From the NCBI GenBank assembly GCA_963971405.1, contig OZ020490.1, positions 19,865,464 to 19,929,463 on the forward strand: a stretch of DNA of 64,000 nucleotides, written 5' to 3'. The position numbers and the translations under genes are program-made. How positions within the stretch are numbered: position 1 is the first letter of the stretch; each line of letters opens with the position of its first letter. Below, piece by piece: positions 10,340 through 21,799 of this stretch. The notes below the pieces were generated by a model. The model was not told the DNA's origin. It did no database searches and saw only the letters and a list, made by a program, of their open reading frames with translations. This DNA comes from Psococerastis gibbosa. Taxonomy: Eukaryota > Arthropoda > Insecta > Psocodea > Psocidae.

Positions 10340-10802
10340 ACGAATATCTCTCTCTTCAAGTTACAGCCGGATGATGGCTGGTTGGCAGCAACATATTGCA
10401 GCGATGTCTCCAATCTCCGCGATTTTGACATGCCCTCTTCAGCTGCACATAGGACGTTATCCCCAAATCATGTTTAACTTGTTGGAGATATTCGTCTCGT
10501 GGCCGTCCCCGTCGATTTACGCTTTCCATGGTCCCCTCAATGACGCAGCTGACTATGTTATCATGCCGAAGCAGGTGTTCGAGCCAGCGTGCCCTCCTAG
10601 CGGATATGGATGCAATAAGGGTACTTTTTTCATTTATTTGGGTTAGGACTTCCTCATTAGTTACATGGTCTTGCCAAGGTATTCTCAAAATGCGGCGATA
10701 ACACCACATTTCGAATGCTTCTATTTTCTTGACATATTTTTCGCTTTTGCACCATGTTTCACATCCGTATAGTAGATTGCTCCACACAAGAGACTTAAGC
10801 AT
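10340..10802 (-). mobile_element. LINE fragment: reverse transcriptase C-terminal part
   Basis: An open minus-strand frame of about 148 codons reads MLKSLVWSNLLYGCETWC, then FEMWCYRRILRIPWQDHVTN and RWLEHLLRHDNIVSCVIEG. These are the hallmark strings after the RT catalytic core in insect endonuclease-RT LINEs. It is the least broken copy of this tail in the window and belongs to the same family as 1902-2813. The RT core itself and the endonuclease are missing. Confidence 0.85.
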
Positions 10803-10859
10803 TCTTGTCCTGAGTCACGAATATAGTGCAGTAAAATAAGGGATCGCTAACGTCTTGAG

Positions 10860-11000
10860 CTCGGCCAATGTTCCTCTTACTCCGGCGAGTTGTTCAATTC
10901 TTTCCTCGAGGGTTGTCCTCGGTCTGCCGATGGGTCTTCTGCTTCCACCAACCTCCGGGTGGTCCTATTCTCGTCCAGACGCGGCCAAACCATTGCAGAA
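10860..11000 (-). mobile_element. LINE fragment (inverse copy of 7785-7925)
   Basis: The minus strand repeats the segment seen at 7785-7925, including 'tgcaatggtttggccgcgt' and 'gaataggaccacccgg', and continues farther into 'caactcgccggagtaagag'. It adjoins the previous LINE fragment but belongs to a different RT tail type. Confidence 0.5.
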
Positions 11001-11524
11001 AGAAAAATTATTTAATAATATAAAATAAATTTCAAAAAGAGATATAAATTCTGAGAGGGTTTCAGAATTTATATTACCGTAGCTCATAAATTTGCGTTTC
11101 GCCACTGGGTGTATTTTACGGTGCGGATAGAGTGGGAAGCAAATGGGGGGAGGGGAAATTGGCGTTCGTTTGCTGTATCTTCAACGCTGGCAAAATCAAT
11201 ATTGGTCCCCCCTTATTGTTAATTTAAAATTGACGTCTTACGCAGGCATCAGGGGGGGGGGGGGTCATTTTCTTGTCTGTCACTTGATGATAGAAATGTT
11301 AAAAGGGGTATTTCAATATTGTATGTTATCATATAACAATAATTATAGAAGCACAAGGTACCTATTTAATTTTGTAGGAAACCTCTATAGGCAGGGGACT
11401 TAGATGAAGGAAGACAGGGAAAAAATGGACGGAAGTGGATGCAGTAGTCAGCATACCACTTCATCAAGGTCGAGACCCGTCTTCGAATACCGTTTGCGGC
11501 CATTGTCTTAAATAAAAAAAATAA

Positions 11525-11640
11525 ATAAGGACTTTTTGTTGTTTCTATTACTAAGCCAACCTAGCGAAGTTAGGGCAATAAAGCCCTCTCTTACACTCAA
11601 CTAGGAAGGCCCGGGACCGCCTGCTTTACATGTCCTCCAT
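11525..11640 (-). mobile_element. tRNA-Glu SINE, 3' body fragment
   Basis: This matches the body of the SINE at 31710-31930: 'actaagccaacctagcg', 'ttagggc', 'ctcttacactcaactag' and 'ggcccgggaccgcctgct'. It stops at 'ttacatgtcctcc', before the tRNA-like head, at the junction with LINE sequence. Confidence 0.65.
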
Positions 11641-12400
11641 GTTTCCAAGCGGAAGTTTATGCCATTATGTGTGCTCTAGAAGAGTGTGTTCGTCTACCGC
11701 CAGGCACTAAAATATGTATTTGTTCAGACAGCAGAGCAGCCATCATGGCATTGTCAAATTCGAATGTAAAGTCATCATTAGTAGCGGACTGCAGGAGATT
11801 GTCTACTGTCATACAACAGCACCATTCAGTTGAACTAATGTGGGTACCTGGTCACAGCAATGTGCATGGAAATGAAGAGGCTGATGGACTCGCGAGAGGG
11901 GCTTCGGCAGTACCACCGGAGGGACCTGAACCTTTTCTACCAGTTGGCCCCTCGCGACTAAAGCAGCGTCTTGAAACAAACTTCCGGGAAGATTTTGTGA
12001 AACAATGGCGTGCGGCGAAAATAAGCAGCTATCCGAAGCAGCTTGTAACTGACCCGTGTAAAAGTTATGGTCTTCACCACTTGTCTGCAAGTAGGAAGAC
12101 CAACAGAACAGTGACTGCTCTTCTCACTGGACATGGGCCTTTCCGTCGGCATTTGGCAAGAATGCTCACCATTGAGAACGTGAACTGCCGGTTTTGTGAA
12201 CTAGGGGAGGAGACTTCGGAACACATCCTGTGCGATTGCCCTTGTTTCTGAAGGGAAAGGCTAGAGACTTTCGGAAGTGCCTTCCTGAACGTCTCTCAGC
12301 TGATTGACGTGAAACTTTTATTGATGTTAAAGTTTGTGAACAGAACTAAATTGCACGAACGCTTGGAGCGTAATGTGTAATTTATAGAATTTATAGTTTA
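11640..12400 (+). mobile_element. LINE fragment: RNase H domain and C-terminal region
   Basis: An open frame of about 195 codons begins inside an RNase H domain. AEVYAIMCALEECV holds the conserved Glu helix, ICSDSRAAIMAL has the catalytic Asp (CSDS), and LMWVPGHSNVHGNEEADGLA has the conserved WVPGHxxxxGNExAD motif. A C-terminal zinc-knuckle-like string, CRFCELGEETSEHILCDCPC, follows. This order (RNase H, then CCHC-type end) fits LINEs of the I/R1/Jockey groups. It ends at a TGA (12249-12251). A short AT-rich 3' region with an A run follows (about 12400). The RT is absent, so the copy is 5'-truncated. Confidence 0.85.
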
Positions 12401-12484
12401 AAAAAAATATATAATGTGTCAAGACTGCTCAACGGGTTTAAAATACCTACGTCAGCATCAAATATTCAATAATAGAATAGAAAA

Positions 12485-12602
12485 TAGAATACATGTCCTC
12501 CGAAGCATGGTCAGAAAATGTAGCCAGTGTGGGACTCGAACCAACAACCTTTCGGGTGAAAGTCAGAGTCTGTACCACTACGCTACATGTCTTGACCCTT
12601 TC
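12485..12602 (-). mobile_element. tRNA-Glu-derived SINE, head region
   Basis: On the minus strand GTAGCGTAGTGGTAC gives an A box, GACTTTCACCC the Glu-type anticodon loop (UUC), and GGTTGTTGGTTCGAGTCCC the B box. It matches 31855-31925 closely. Only the head and about 40 bp of body remain. Confidence 0.7.
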
Positions 12603-13530
12603 TTATGTATCTAATTTACCTAATGTTAAAAGGGAATCGGGCTCCCCACTACCCTTTTCGGACCTTTTCGTTTATGATCCCACTCGGCCGGAATGGTATT
12701 AGACGCACCCGCTACATGTTGTATCATACTGTGCATTAATTATGGCAACGTGGCAGACTTCGGTGGCAAGGTGGTAGCGTGCTTGTACTTGTGCGAGTAT
12801 CCACACATCTTGCGGTCGGAGACGTGTCGTAACTCGACACAAGTACCTATTAGGTGAGTTAGTGAGGCGATTGAAGAGGTTAATTGGATACATTCATGAA
12901 ATTGTTTGTATGCGATTTAACTTTTAATATTTAAAAAAAAAAACACCAGAAATTAAAAAAAATATTTTTGCCATCTCTTCTATAAAGATCTCTGGGGAAC
13001 TGTTCTCTTATCCTCATATACTTGCTATTGCGTCCCCATTGTCAAATTAATGTGCTCTATACTCATTACATAACAGTTTATAAGCTCCTGACTTCATATA
13101 ATATTGATAGCCTAATCTTTGTTAGTTCTGCAATGAAAAAAGTATTGACTGCTACTAAGGTTTACTCTATACCCAAGCATGGGCTATCAAGCCACCCTTA
13201 ATAATTTGCTTTTCCTGCACATTGTGTAATATCAGCTAAGTAATTAATTTGTTACGTCACTTGACCATCATGCAGTTGAGTTGCTTTACGTTATTCAAGA
13301 CAAATGTTGGACGCAACTTTTCTTTTTAATATTATTACGTAATATTTAATTAGTCACGTAACAGTGCAATGTTGATACGTTAGAACTTTCTGTGTAACTA
13401 AGCACGAGGCAAACTTTGTTTATTTAAGAAAAGTTAAGAGTTGTACTATAATGTATAGTATAATGGTACAGGATATTATGTAAAAACTTTTTATTTTATA
13501 AAATTTTACACTAAATATGAGTAAGAGTTT
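12603..13530. other. Intron segment without recognised feature
   Basis: AT-rich sequence. A short inverted pair (gtactataatg / catattatacc type) lies near 13440-13470. No coding or repeat family was recognised. Confidence 0.4.
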
Positions 13531-13537
13531 GCAGCGC

Positions 13538-14030
13538 AGTGCCCAACCTTCTTCGTAACGTGACCCACTACAGATTTTTTCGCGACCCGTCAGTTACAAA
13601 TAGGATATTTTTTGTCAATTTGTTGATAAGGACGTCATCCTCTTCTTTTTCTCTTAGGCTCTACAGCCCTTGATGGGCTTTGGTCTGCTCCACAACACTC
13701 CTCCCGTCATCGCGGTTTTTTACAATCTACCCAACTCGCGAAGGCCAGTTTCCAACTCATTCTTCCATCGTTTTCGAGGACGTCAAGCCAGTCGTCTTCC
13801 TGAATCCTGTTATGTTTGCTTTATACTGTATGGTATATCTTTCTTGTTCGGCATGCGATCGTCTGACATTCTTACGACGTGTCCCAGCCATCTTAGGCGT
13901 TGCACTTTGATAAGGACACGTACCTAGGCAAAATAAATTATAAATTAAATGAGTTAATTAGAGACTTTACATGATATTTTATATTCCCAATTGTTCACGA
14001 GATCTCTCCTCGCGTAGGGTCACGAGTCCC
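13538..14030. mobile_element. Possible hAT-type remnant with LINE insertion
   Basis: The left part starts CAGTGCCCAACCTTCTTCG and continues 'cgtgacccac' and 'ttcgcgacccgtc'. The right part contains 'agggtcacgagtccctgg'. CAGTG and 'gacccac' text is typical of hAT termini in insects, but no 8-bp target duplication was found. Between them, about 13655-13925, lies a minus-strand LINE tail ('gccttgatgggctttgg'-type text, as at 37330) whose plus-strand shadow frames carry no domain. Confidence 0.35.
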
Positions 14031-14587
14031 TGGGATAACGCACACAATATCCATGTGTCGACAGCTTATCAAACAAGGAAGATCTGAACCTACACCTAGC
14101 CTAAGGCACCGCACTGGAAGTAGTCAAATCCCAAACCTTTAACTTCGCCACAATTCTTTTCCCACTAAGAAATCTTAATTACGTTAATAAAAGTTGCAAA
14201 AATTCAGTGCAGGGCGCTTACTTGATTGCTTTTTGAAATTTTCAATTTAACGGGTTAATAACCAAAAACCCTAAGTTGCAAAGGCAAACTCATTTAATAT
14301 GCGAAACTAAAACATTTTAATTTTGTTGAAAAATTTCTCTCTTGGGGCGCTTTTTTTATAAGGGGATGACTAACTCCCCCTGACGGTGATTGAAGAGCAG
14401 GAACTGCAGGTGACAGCCATTATTCTAGACTACCCCCAAGAAAATGGGCAAGATGGATGTTAGTTCCCCTTAATTCTGTACCTATAAAGAAACCTGACAT
14501 ATATTTACCATGAAAAGAATTTAATTGTCCATAGATAAGTATAATAGTCCGTAATTCACACCAAAGACAGCTTTATATGGTAGTTCT

Positions 14588-14700
14588 TTTTTTTAATATC
14601 TGACGCCAGTGGAACTCCCTAGATAAGGAAATTAGATCGCAGCCAAAGATTCGGGGGTTTAAAAGCCAGTTACTAAAAAAATTGCTAGGGGTAGAATAGT
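14588..14700 (+). mobile_element. LINE 3'-terminal coding scrap
   Basis: The plus strand reads (W)NSLDKEIRSQPKIRGF and KSQLLKKLLGVE before a stop. This 'WNSLP...FKxxLK' layout closes the RT ORF of CR1-like and related LINEs. Only about 35 residues are present. Confidence 0.55.
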
Positions 14701-14765
14701 TTTGGAATCCAATTTTGTCTTTATGTCTTTTTATAAGTAGGCTACGTTTATAGAATAAGATTATT

Positions 14766-15663
14766 GCTTTCCAATTTATACGTAGTATAAGGAAAGCTTT
14801 GTGATGGTCCAAATTTCCGATTCCGAGATTTCAACGGAATTACACGTTTTGAGGTCCCAGGAACCCAAAAAAAGTGATTTTTACGAAATGTCTGTCTGTC
14901 GCTCTGTCTGTCTGTCTGCATGTCTGTATGTATGTCTGTCTGTATGTCTGTCTGTCTGTTCATCTATTTCCGGAGAAACTACTCGGCCGATTTTAATGAA
15001 ATTTTGAATTGTAGGTTCACAAAAATTATGCCTCGAGAACATTTTTTTTATTTTGGGCTAGTTTGGGGGGGGTTTTATTCTCAAAAAAACGCCTAAAAAA
15101 ATAATTTCTCAAAAACGGCTCCAACGATTTCTTTTAAATTCACATATATTGTAGTCGTTATTAATGTTGACAAAATGCGGGGGGTCGCTTGCCCCTTGAT
15201 AGTTTGCTTCTGGGGATAAAAATATAAAAATAAAAATAACTAATTTTTAATGAAAAATGACTAAAAAATAATCTTTCTGCGAAACCTTTCTATCGATGAT
15301 TTCTACCTTTAGGCATGTTTTAGGTGTTAAATTGAGTAACTAAACCGGACAGGTTGCTTTCCCAAAAAACTATTTGATTTGTGCAAAAAAAAAAAATGTT
15401 TTTGAAAAAATGAAAATTCACGCTCAAATGCATTGCGTGCCCTGTCATTATTGCTGTGTGGTAATGTAATGTAATGTAATGTCTGACCTATATCTAGAAT
15501 TTACTTAACCTCCAGTGAAGTCAGGTGGACAACCCCCCCCCCCCTCCCGAGATGTCCGAAATTGAACTATCAGGAATATTATTTACCATGAAAGTACTCA
15601 TTTTCTCCATCTACTAATTGATAAATTGGAAAGCATGTTCGAGTAAACTCGGACCCGTTCTTT
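14766..15663 (+). repeat. RE-1 interspersed repeat, copy 1
   Basis: About 900 bp starting gctttccaatttatacgtag and ending near 'taaattggaaagcatgttcgagtaaactcgg', so the termini carry an inverted 'gctttccaattta' pair about 30 bp in from the right end. Internal landmarks are a gtct-rich microsatellite (14888-14960), 'ggccgattttaatgaaatttt', a C run (about 15531-15544) and a (taatg)n patch at 15462-15480. Other copies are 25181-26000, 32590-33396 (opposite strand) and 51288-51978. No protein domain is recognisable, so it is probably a non-autonomous DNA element. Confidence 0.7.
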
Positions 15664-15690
15664 AAGTTAAGAGTTACGTTACGTTACGTT

Positions 15691-15927
15691 ATTAAAGATT
15701 TGGCTCATTTAAGTTGTAGAAGACTACTTCATGCATCATCATAATATAATAAGGTATTTTTAATCTTTTATTGTAGTTTTTTCATAAACACGATAATAAT
15801 TTATACTCGGTAATTTATAAATTATTATCCTGTTTATGAGAAAACTACAATTTCAAAAATTAAAAGTACGGTATCTTTATGATGCATGAAGTAGTCTTCT
15901 ACAACTTAAATGAGCCAAATCTTTAAT
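15691..15927. repeat. Foldback element
   Basis: The left arm attaaagatttggctcattt faces its complement ending at 15927. The arms are about 90 bp with few mismatches and enclose a second AT-rich palindrome. The right arm alone recurs at about 58012-58045. The flanks offer no clear target duplication. Confidence 0.6.
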
Positions 15928-16725
15928 AACTTGCTTAGTTAATTAAAAATAATAATAAAAACTACTAAATTTCGGGCTGCCAATTTCCTACGGGCTGTAC
16001 ACTCCTAAGCGTTTTTTGTTTTGTTGACTACGTATTTTGGAAATTGTATTATTTTTTGGATGTGGGTTTGACGGAAACGAACAAACACCCGGATTCTAGT
16101 CATTCTACTTATCCGTCACTTACGCTGCTTTATACTTATTCAGTATATAATACTTACTTTATTAGTAAACAAACTTGATGGCCGCTCTATTTGGTGACGA
16201 AATAAAGACGGCCATTTCCATTTGTCCGATAAGCCTATTGTTTCACGGTAGATTTTCTGTAGTAATGGATGGCGTTGAGTGGGGGTGATGAAGTGAAACC
16301 TCCCCTAAGAGGGAGGCTCAGGGCGAGGGTGACAGAGGGTGTGGGGGTGAAATTGACACCCTCTGGACTCGTAAAAAGCGAGGGACTATTGTGAGAAAAG
16401 CAGGTCTGAAACAAAAGGAGCTATTGAAAGGCGTCTTTTATTTTGCTTGGGCTTTGTCTAGGAGCTTGTTGAGAAAACTGGGGCGCCCTTTATTACAGGT
16501 ACCGTGTGTTTTCTTCTCGCTTGAATTGGGCGGGAGTTTCAAGCGTTTTTGTTTGTTTTTTGATCTATTGATTAACTCATTTTATCTGGATTATTTTCCT
16601 GTATATCTAGTGCCTGAAATGTTTTATTTTTATTTGGTGGAATTGCTAAAAGAAGTAAAATCTATTACAAAACAAAAAGAAGATTGGAATAAAAACTTTT
16701 TGTATTTTTATAAAAATAATGTTAA

Positions 16726-17112
16726 GGGCAAGCCGGAGTCGCCGATATTCCATTTCTGCGCAAACTTTAATTTCCCATGAAATATGGAACGCAGAACAAT
16801 GAAAAAATGCTGAATGGAAAGAAGAATTTTTTTCTCCTAATTTTGATATATAGTATGTTGCAATCATCAATACCGATCGGCTATATAGTTAGTGAATTTG
16901 ATACGCAAAAAATAACGGTCACTCAGGAGTTCAAGCTGAAGGAGTTCATCAACTGTGGCGAATTGGGGGTAGTTAAGGCCACATGCTATACATCAAAATT
17001 AGGAGAAAATTTTTTTCTTGCCATTAAGTATTTTTCATTGTTCTGCGTTCCATATTTAATGAGAAATTGAAGTTTGAACAGAAAATGGAATATCGACGAC
17101 TCCGGTTTGCCC
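16726..17112. mobile_element. Foldback element flanked by TTAA
   Basis: The element runs GGGCAAGCCGGAGTCG... to ...GACTCCGGTTTGCCC, with long inverted arms that include 'atttctgcgcaaac', 'gaacgcagaacaatg' and 'attttgata'. TTAA stands immediately outside both ends (16722-16725 and 17113-17116). TTAA duplication is the mark of piggyBac-type insertion, so a non-autonomous piggyBac-like origin is inferred. The plus-strand open frames across it are products of the palindrome. Confidence 0.6.
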
Positions 17113-17284
17113 TTAAGGCGCGGAATCATCGTGTACATTTGCGCAGGTAAGGGGGGGGGGGGTTGTGATAGAGGGTGGTGATGGTATCTCTTGAAATATC
17201 AATCGTAGAGTGACCAAAAATATTAGGACAAACAGAACACATTTTTCTGTACATTAAGATGTGTGAAGTGTACCTGTATCTAAC

Positions 17285-17670
17285 ACAGATTGGCCACAAT
17301 AATTATTGAATTTGATTTGTAAAAAAAACTATTGGCGTGGTAGTCCTAAGGCGGGTATTCCACATACGTCAATCGTCAATGAAAAATTAAAAAATGACGT
17401 TTTACCAGACATTAAAGACATACTAAAAATTCTGCTACCACGGCAATTTACGTCATTGTTGCGTCATTTTTCAATTTTTCATTGACGATTGACGTATGTG
17501 GAATACCTGCCTAAGAAAGGAGTTCAAGAGACTGGCCTATTGGTGTTAGTGAAGGCCAAATGTCATATATCGAAATGTAGAGGAGGAATTCTGTTAATTT
17601 AATAGTAGTGTTTGACGGTTCTACGATTCTAGTGAAAATCGACTTTGTACGAAAAACGCGTACTCGGATT
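17285..17670. repeat. Diverged second copy of the TTAA element, split by a MITE
   Basis: Segments left (about 17285-17345) and right (17515-17670) of a MITE resemble 16885-17010 in order: 'attgaatttgatttg', 'ggagttcaa', 'ttagtgaaggcca', 'atatcgaaatgtag', and then 'ctcggatttgctcttaag', which matches the element end ccggtttgcccttaag. The resemblance is partial, so the copy is old. Confidence 0.45.
17350..17511. mobile_element. Foldback MITE, family A, with perfect TAA duplication
   Basis: GGCGGGTATTCCACATACGT at the left faces its complement ending in ...ACCTGCC, flanked by TAA on both sides (17347-17349 and 17512-17514). The inside repeats the tgacgt/gcagacatt core of this family. It sits within the older TTAA-type repeat. 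Confidence 0.75.
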
Positions 17671-18019
17671 TGCTCTTAAGAGAGTAACAGACACCCCGAA
17701 ATCTGCCTTTTGTATAGAGTCAAATGTGCAGGAAATATTTACCATTAGGAATCATAGAACAAAGGCAATGTTCCTCTTCATTTTGATGCATATTATTACA
17801 ATGACCCCCACTAACTCTTCTATGAACCTTCTATAAAGCTTATGAATTAAGCACGATTTCAAATTTTTCCTCTTCCGTAGCTGTGGGCAGTCGGCGTCGC
17901 TATGACAATGTATTCAAATGTAGGGAAACATTTCTTTAATCTCTTGAGTTTTCAACGATAGCTCCACGATCAACATTAGTACAATATGCAGGAGTGTGGA
18001 TGGCCCGGTAATGATTTAC

Positions 18020-18200
18020 TTTGACTTAATTAGGCGCGTTCAGCCCAGGTGGACTATTGGCCGTTCTGACAATTTCCCTCCATTTTTGTCAATCCGCAGC
18101 CGCTGTCCAATCTGCTGCCTCGACGCCAACTCGAAGGAGGTCCTCCTGGAACTGGTCCGCCCATCTTCGCCTAGGTCTTCCTCTTGGTCTTGACCCGATA
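18020..18200 (-). mobile_element. LINE RT tail fragment
   Basis: The minus strand has the typical text of an RT C-terminus: QDQEEDLGEDGPV-like, then 'gcgtcgaggcagcagattgg'. Its homologue at 43520-43700 keeps the 'gcgcg...cagcc' start. Short and broken. Confidence 0.4.
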
Positions 18201-18249
18201 ATCTCCTAACAAAAAAGCTTTCCTTATACTTTAAAAAATTCTCAAATAA

Positions 18250-18760
18250 ATAGTGTGAGTTCCACTCATGCCCTTCATACCAGACACAGCGTAGCCAATA
18301 ACTTGAAAACAGAGCGTCCTTTCGTTGAGCACTTTACACAATCGCCAAATTTCAGAGCCGTCAAGGTTTTTAATGCTTTGCCTAAGGAAATTAAAGTACG
18401 GTATTATACTGACAGTTTTTTAAAATTTAGAACAATCACAAAAAAAAAATCATTTATAATATGCCTTTTACTGAACTTAAAGATATTTTGAAGCGATAAT
18501 GTTAAAATAAAATAATATAACATAAATATAAATAAATAGATAAAATATTCCAAGATTTTTAAGTGTTTTAGACCATTATTTAACTTATAATTATTTGTTA
18601 TGTAATGTAATATGTAATGTTTTTGTTTTGTAATAGTTATAAAGGCCACGACGCAAGTCCCCTTCACAGGGTGCACTTAGTGTGGCCCTTGGATATTTAT
18701 TAATTGTTTTGCGTTTTTTGAATAATAAATACTTACTTAATACTTACTTACTTATACTAC
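18250..18760 (+). mobile_element. LINE 3' end (CR1-like) with 3' UTR
   Basis: An open frame reads HALHTRHSVANNLKTERPF, then FRAVKVFNALPKEIKVRYY, matching the end of CR1-like RT proteins ('YxTRxxxx...FxNxLPxxIK'). It ends before an AT-rich 3' UTR that contains 'gtaatgtaatatgtaatg' and closes with an 'acttacttaatacttactt' simple tail near 18730-18755. Confidence 0.6.
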
Positions 18761-19173
18761 GTATAAATTGGAAAGCAATAAGGTGGGGGTTTGATGGAAA
18801 GGAGCTATACTCAGCTGTCCGGAAGCCGCAGAATGGAAATTTAAATGACAGAGCAGACGGGTCGTGAAATGAGGCAAGACGAGCGACACACAAGCTTCCA
18901 TTAATGTTTAATACTTGGTTGCATAATCGCATTTACGAAGGAATTAATAGCAATACAATTTGCTTTGTTATGAGGCAATATAATTATACTTGCATTAACC
19001 TACTATTACGACTAATTCGTTCCAAATCAATGTAGTTGTCGATTTTTGTGAGTATATTAGGGGGTAATTTTCACACATTGGGTACTGTAAGTATGACTTT
19101 AGACTATTTCATTAATTCTTAGTACGAGAAACGTAATGGAGTGATCAGCCATTCATAGCAGAACATGCCAAGC

Positions 19174-19298
19174 TGAAATTAGAGGATTTAGAAGATACTA
19201 GACTTGGCGGGATTTGAACCCACGATCTATGCCTTCGTCGTCTTAACCGCTGGTTCGAGTTCCGCAAAGTCCAGTTTTTTTCTAAACCCTCTCATTTC
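19174..19298. repeat. Palindromic tRNA-like repeat
   Basis: The arms 'gaaattagaggatttaga' and 'tctaaaccctctcatttc' enclose 'cttggcgggatttgaaccc', a minus-strand B box, plus 'ccagcggttaagacgac'-type tRNA text. A cleaner copy of the same layout is at 29326-29390. Confidence 0.5.
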
Positions 19299-19299
19299 G

Positions 19300-20075
19300 G
19301 TTTTAATTAGGAGTTTACCTCTTCAACCTAAGTTAGTTTAATGTCAGTGTTACATAATTATATACCATATAATACTGCAATTTATTGAACATGCCTGCCA
19401 ACTGCGTTTTTCTCCTACTGATGAAGGTAAGGTACCCGGACAATTTTGCCTTTCTTATGTCAAGTCTCGAACCTCGATCTTCTGTATCATAGTCTAGTTG
19501 TCTATCACGAGGACTATTCCTGCCCCTTGGCAATAATTATTGTACTTTAGCTTTGTTTCTTCTATTGCTGGACCCAAATCCAATAAAGATTTGAGTTAGG
19601 GATTGTAAAAACTATTAAAACCGTTTAAAGCTTGGCTGGTTTTATTAGTGCAAGTAATCCACTTTATATCTTATTGAGACATAAAAAGTTTAACTTTTAT
19701 GTCTTGAGTTATGTCAGCAGCCCGCAAACTTTGCTATCAGGGGAATCCAGGCGAACGCACCGGAATGCGTTTCATCTTGTGGATAGAACTGACTTTTTAA
19801 GACTTTGGGGCGCCTATCAGACGATTTTAATGGCGCGTGCTCTATTGTCAGTGCTTATTTCGGTTCCTATAAATTCTTCCGTTATTATTATTATTACTAT
19901 TATGGGTGAAGGGGCCGCTAGGGTATTTTTTACTAGTCCCTGGCCGCTAATAATGATTAGCGCGGCTTTATTCAGTTTTATTTTTAGGAAATTGTCCCCC
20001 GCTGTGTTTCCCTGTAAAACCACCGCTGTTAATGAATTATATTGCTGGTGTCTATTTTAAGTGATGTTGCAGTGA
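19300..20075. other. Intron segment without recognised feature
   Basis: A 142-codon plus-strand frame at 19632-20060 has no domain and a transposon-like composition. 'atataccatataatactgc' near 19370 recurs around 38105, suggesting an old repeat. Nothing else is recognisable. Confidence 0.4.
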
Positions 20076-20079
20076 CAAG

Positions 20080-20570
20080 TCTTATCTCAAGTATTTACTC
20101 CGAGAATTGTTCTTTGAGACTGCGAACAGTAGCAATATGATGTTCTTCCACTCTTCCCTGATGGACATCTTCTTCGGCCAACGCCCGTTCTTGGCTGGTT
20201 TGACGCCGTGCCGCATAGTAGAGCTGAGCCAATCCCTGCTGTGTCTCAGTACGGTTTTCTGCCTCAATGCCAGTGCAGCTGAATGGGTGATCAGAATTTC
20301 CTTCCCCTTAGAAGCTGAGGGGGCATTCGGATGAATCAGCGATACCTATTCTGTGGAGGTGGCTCTGGAGATAGTCGTGTCCTGTGGCCATTCGGAACGC
20401 TGCCACTGCGATGTCCCGGCGCAAGCTGCTGGGGATGGTTTTTGGCAGGAGTGGTTCCCATAGTTTGTCATCTCTGTCCGCGTTCTCTTCTCTGATGGAC
20501 ATGAAAACTCCAAAAACGTCAGGACGGCTAGAGGTTGTTGCTTGCACCACATGGCGGTTGGAGGGGCTAA
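20080..20570 (-). mobile_element. LINE C-terminal fragment
   Basis: The minus strand encodes LRRDIAVAAFRMATGHDYLQ, then SHLHRIGIADSSECPL, the conserved post-RNase-H text (FRxxTGHxxLxxHLxRxGI...CxxC) of insect LINEs. A second block is DWLSSTMRHGVKPAKNGRWP. The frame is broken between the blocks. Confidence 0.7.
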
Positions 20571-20579
20571 ATCATCAAT

Positions 20580-21795
20580 GAAACAATTACTGTATTTATG
20601 AGAAGTTCGAACCGAAGGCTAATGCCCCAGTTGTCAGACAAACTACCTACTGTATACCCAAGCGAACGAGCAGCTTAACAAACGAGGGTAATTTATTTCA
20701 TGATGAAGAGAGCCAAAACAATTTATTACTGCTCCTTTTGCCACTTGAAGTCCCCAATTATGCTGCCCGAGCCCGTTAGACCCATGCATGAAGGGGAATT
20801 GTGTAACAAGCTTTGCACCATATAATTTTCACAAAAGCAGAAAATCTACTGTCACAACCGCGGGAATTGCAATTTCAACCCAGTGCTAACTCAAAGAACA
20901 CAATTAAATTGCAATATACTGTACGAGTTCCTTTACAATTCTGCCCCATACCCGTACATCTCTATCCCATTTCTACCCCCTCCCACCGCCCCCACACTGT
21001 ACAGTTTCCCGCCATTGTATTGCAGTTTTGAGGGTAATTTGCTTTCGCGCTTGCTATAGCAATTTGATAGCCTTTGAGTTGCTCTATGTCCTCGGTCTCA
21101 CCCCCCGGCCTCGCCGATTGTTGAGTGGGCGGGTAATACCGCCCGCAGGTCAAGGTAACTTATATTGATTAAATGGCACTGGAACGCGAAAGACTGGGAA
21201 ACTAATGGACTTTGTTCATGTCTGGAAAAACATGCGAGAAAATTCTCTGGAAGCCTTTCATTGCTTGGGGAAAACCAGGTTATTCAACTCTGCATGTGGC
21301 GATTGGCTTTTTTCTTCATTATTCTTAATATTATGTTATCGTATCATTAGACATCTATTTGCCAGTAAGTAAGTAAACATGTAAACAGTTGGGATGATTT
21401 GTTCCTCGTAAATTTTTTAATTTAATTTAGCTTATTTAAATTTAATTTAAATTGTATACTTCAGTCATTAGTGGTACAATTTATCATTATTTTTATGTAT
21501 ACTTTTATTGTTGCAAAATCGGAATAAATATATATTTGGTTGATTGAAACATAATATAAATGCACAATAATTAATGTAAGGTAGACCTATAAAAATTTTC
21601 CCTGCCCTAAAAAATCATTAATAAATAAAAAATTAAACATATTACTATTACAAAATTAAAATTGCATATTAATAACATGTCCCACATAGCAGTCTCTAGA
21701 AGGGAAGATGAAGAGAAATTCATTCATATTTTCTTTGGCGACATTTTCGCTAAGACGCAGACTGCTGCGCATGCGCAATGGTGCGTTGCGCTGAG
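20580..21795. other. Intron segment without recognised feature
   Basis: AT-rich with a short GC-rich patch (about 21090-21150). No gene, repeat family member or structured RNA was recognised. Confidence 0.4.
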
Positions 21796-21799
21796 GGCC

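Noticed and set aside
11640-12251. Host ribonuclease H gene
   Set aside because: The wording (WVPGH...GNEEAD followed by a CxxC...H...C end) and truncated start are those of a LINE, not of cellular RNase H1.
12485-12602. Possible tRNA-Glu gene on the minus strand
   Set aside because: The acceptor stem cannot pair and the sequence continues into a body shared with other SINE copies.
16391-17070. Plus-strand frames of 129 and 97 codons with hydrophobic stretches
   Set aside because: No homology recognised. The second lies within the TTAA-flanked inverted repeat and the first runs into its left arm.
19632-20060. 142-codon frame with possible membrane segments
   Set aside because: No recognisable domain, no splice context fitting the testican gene, AT-driven composition.
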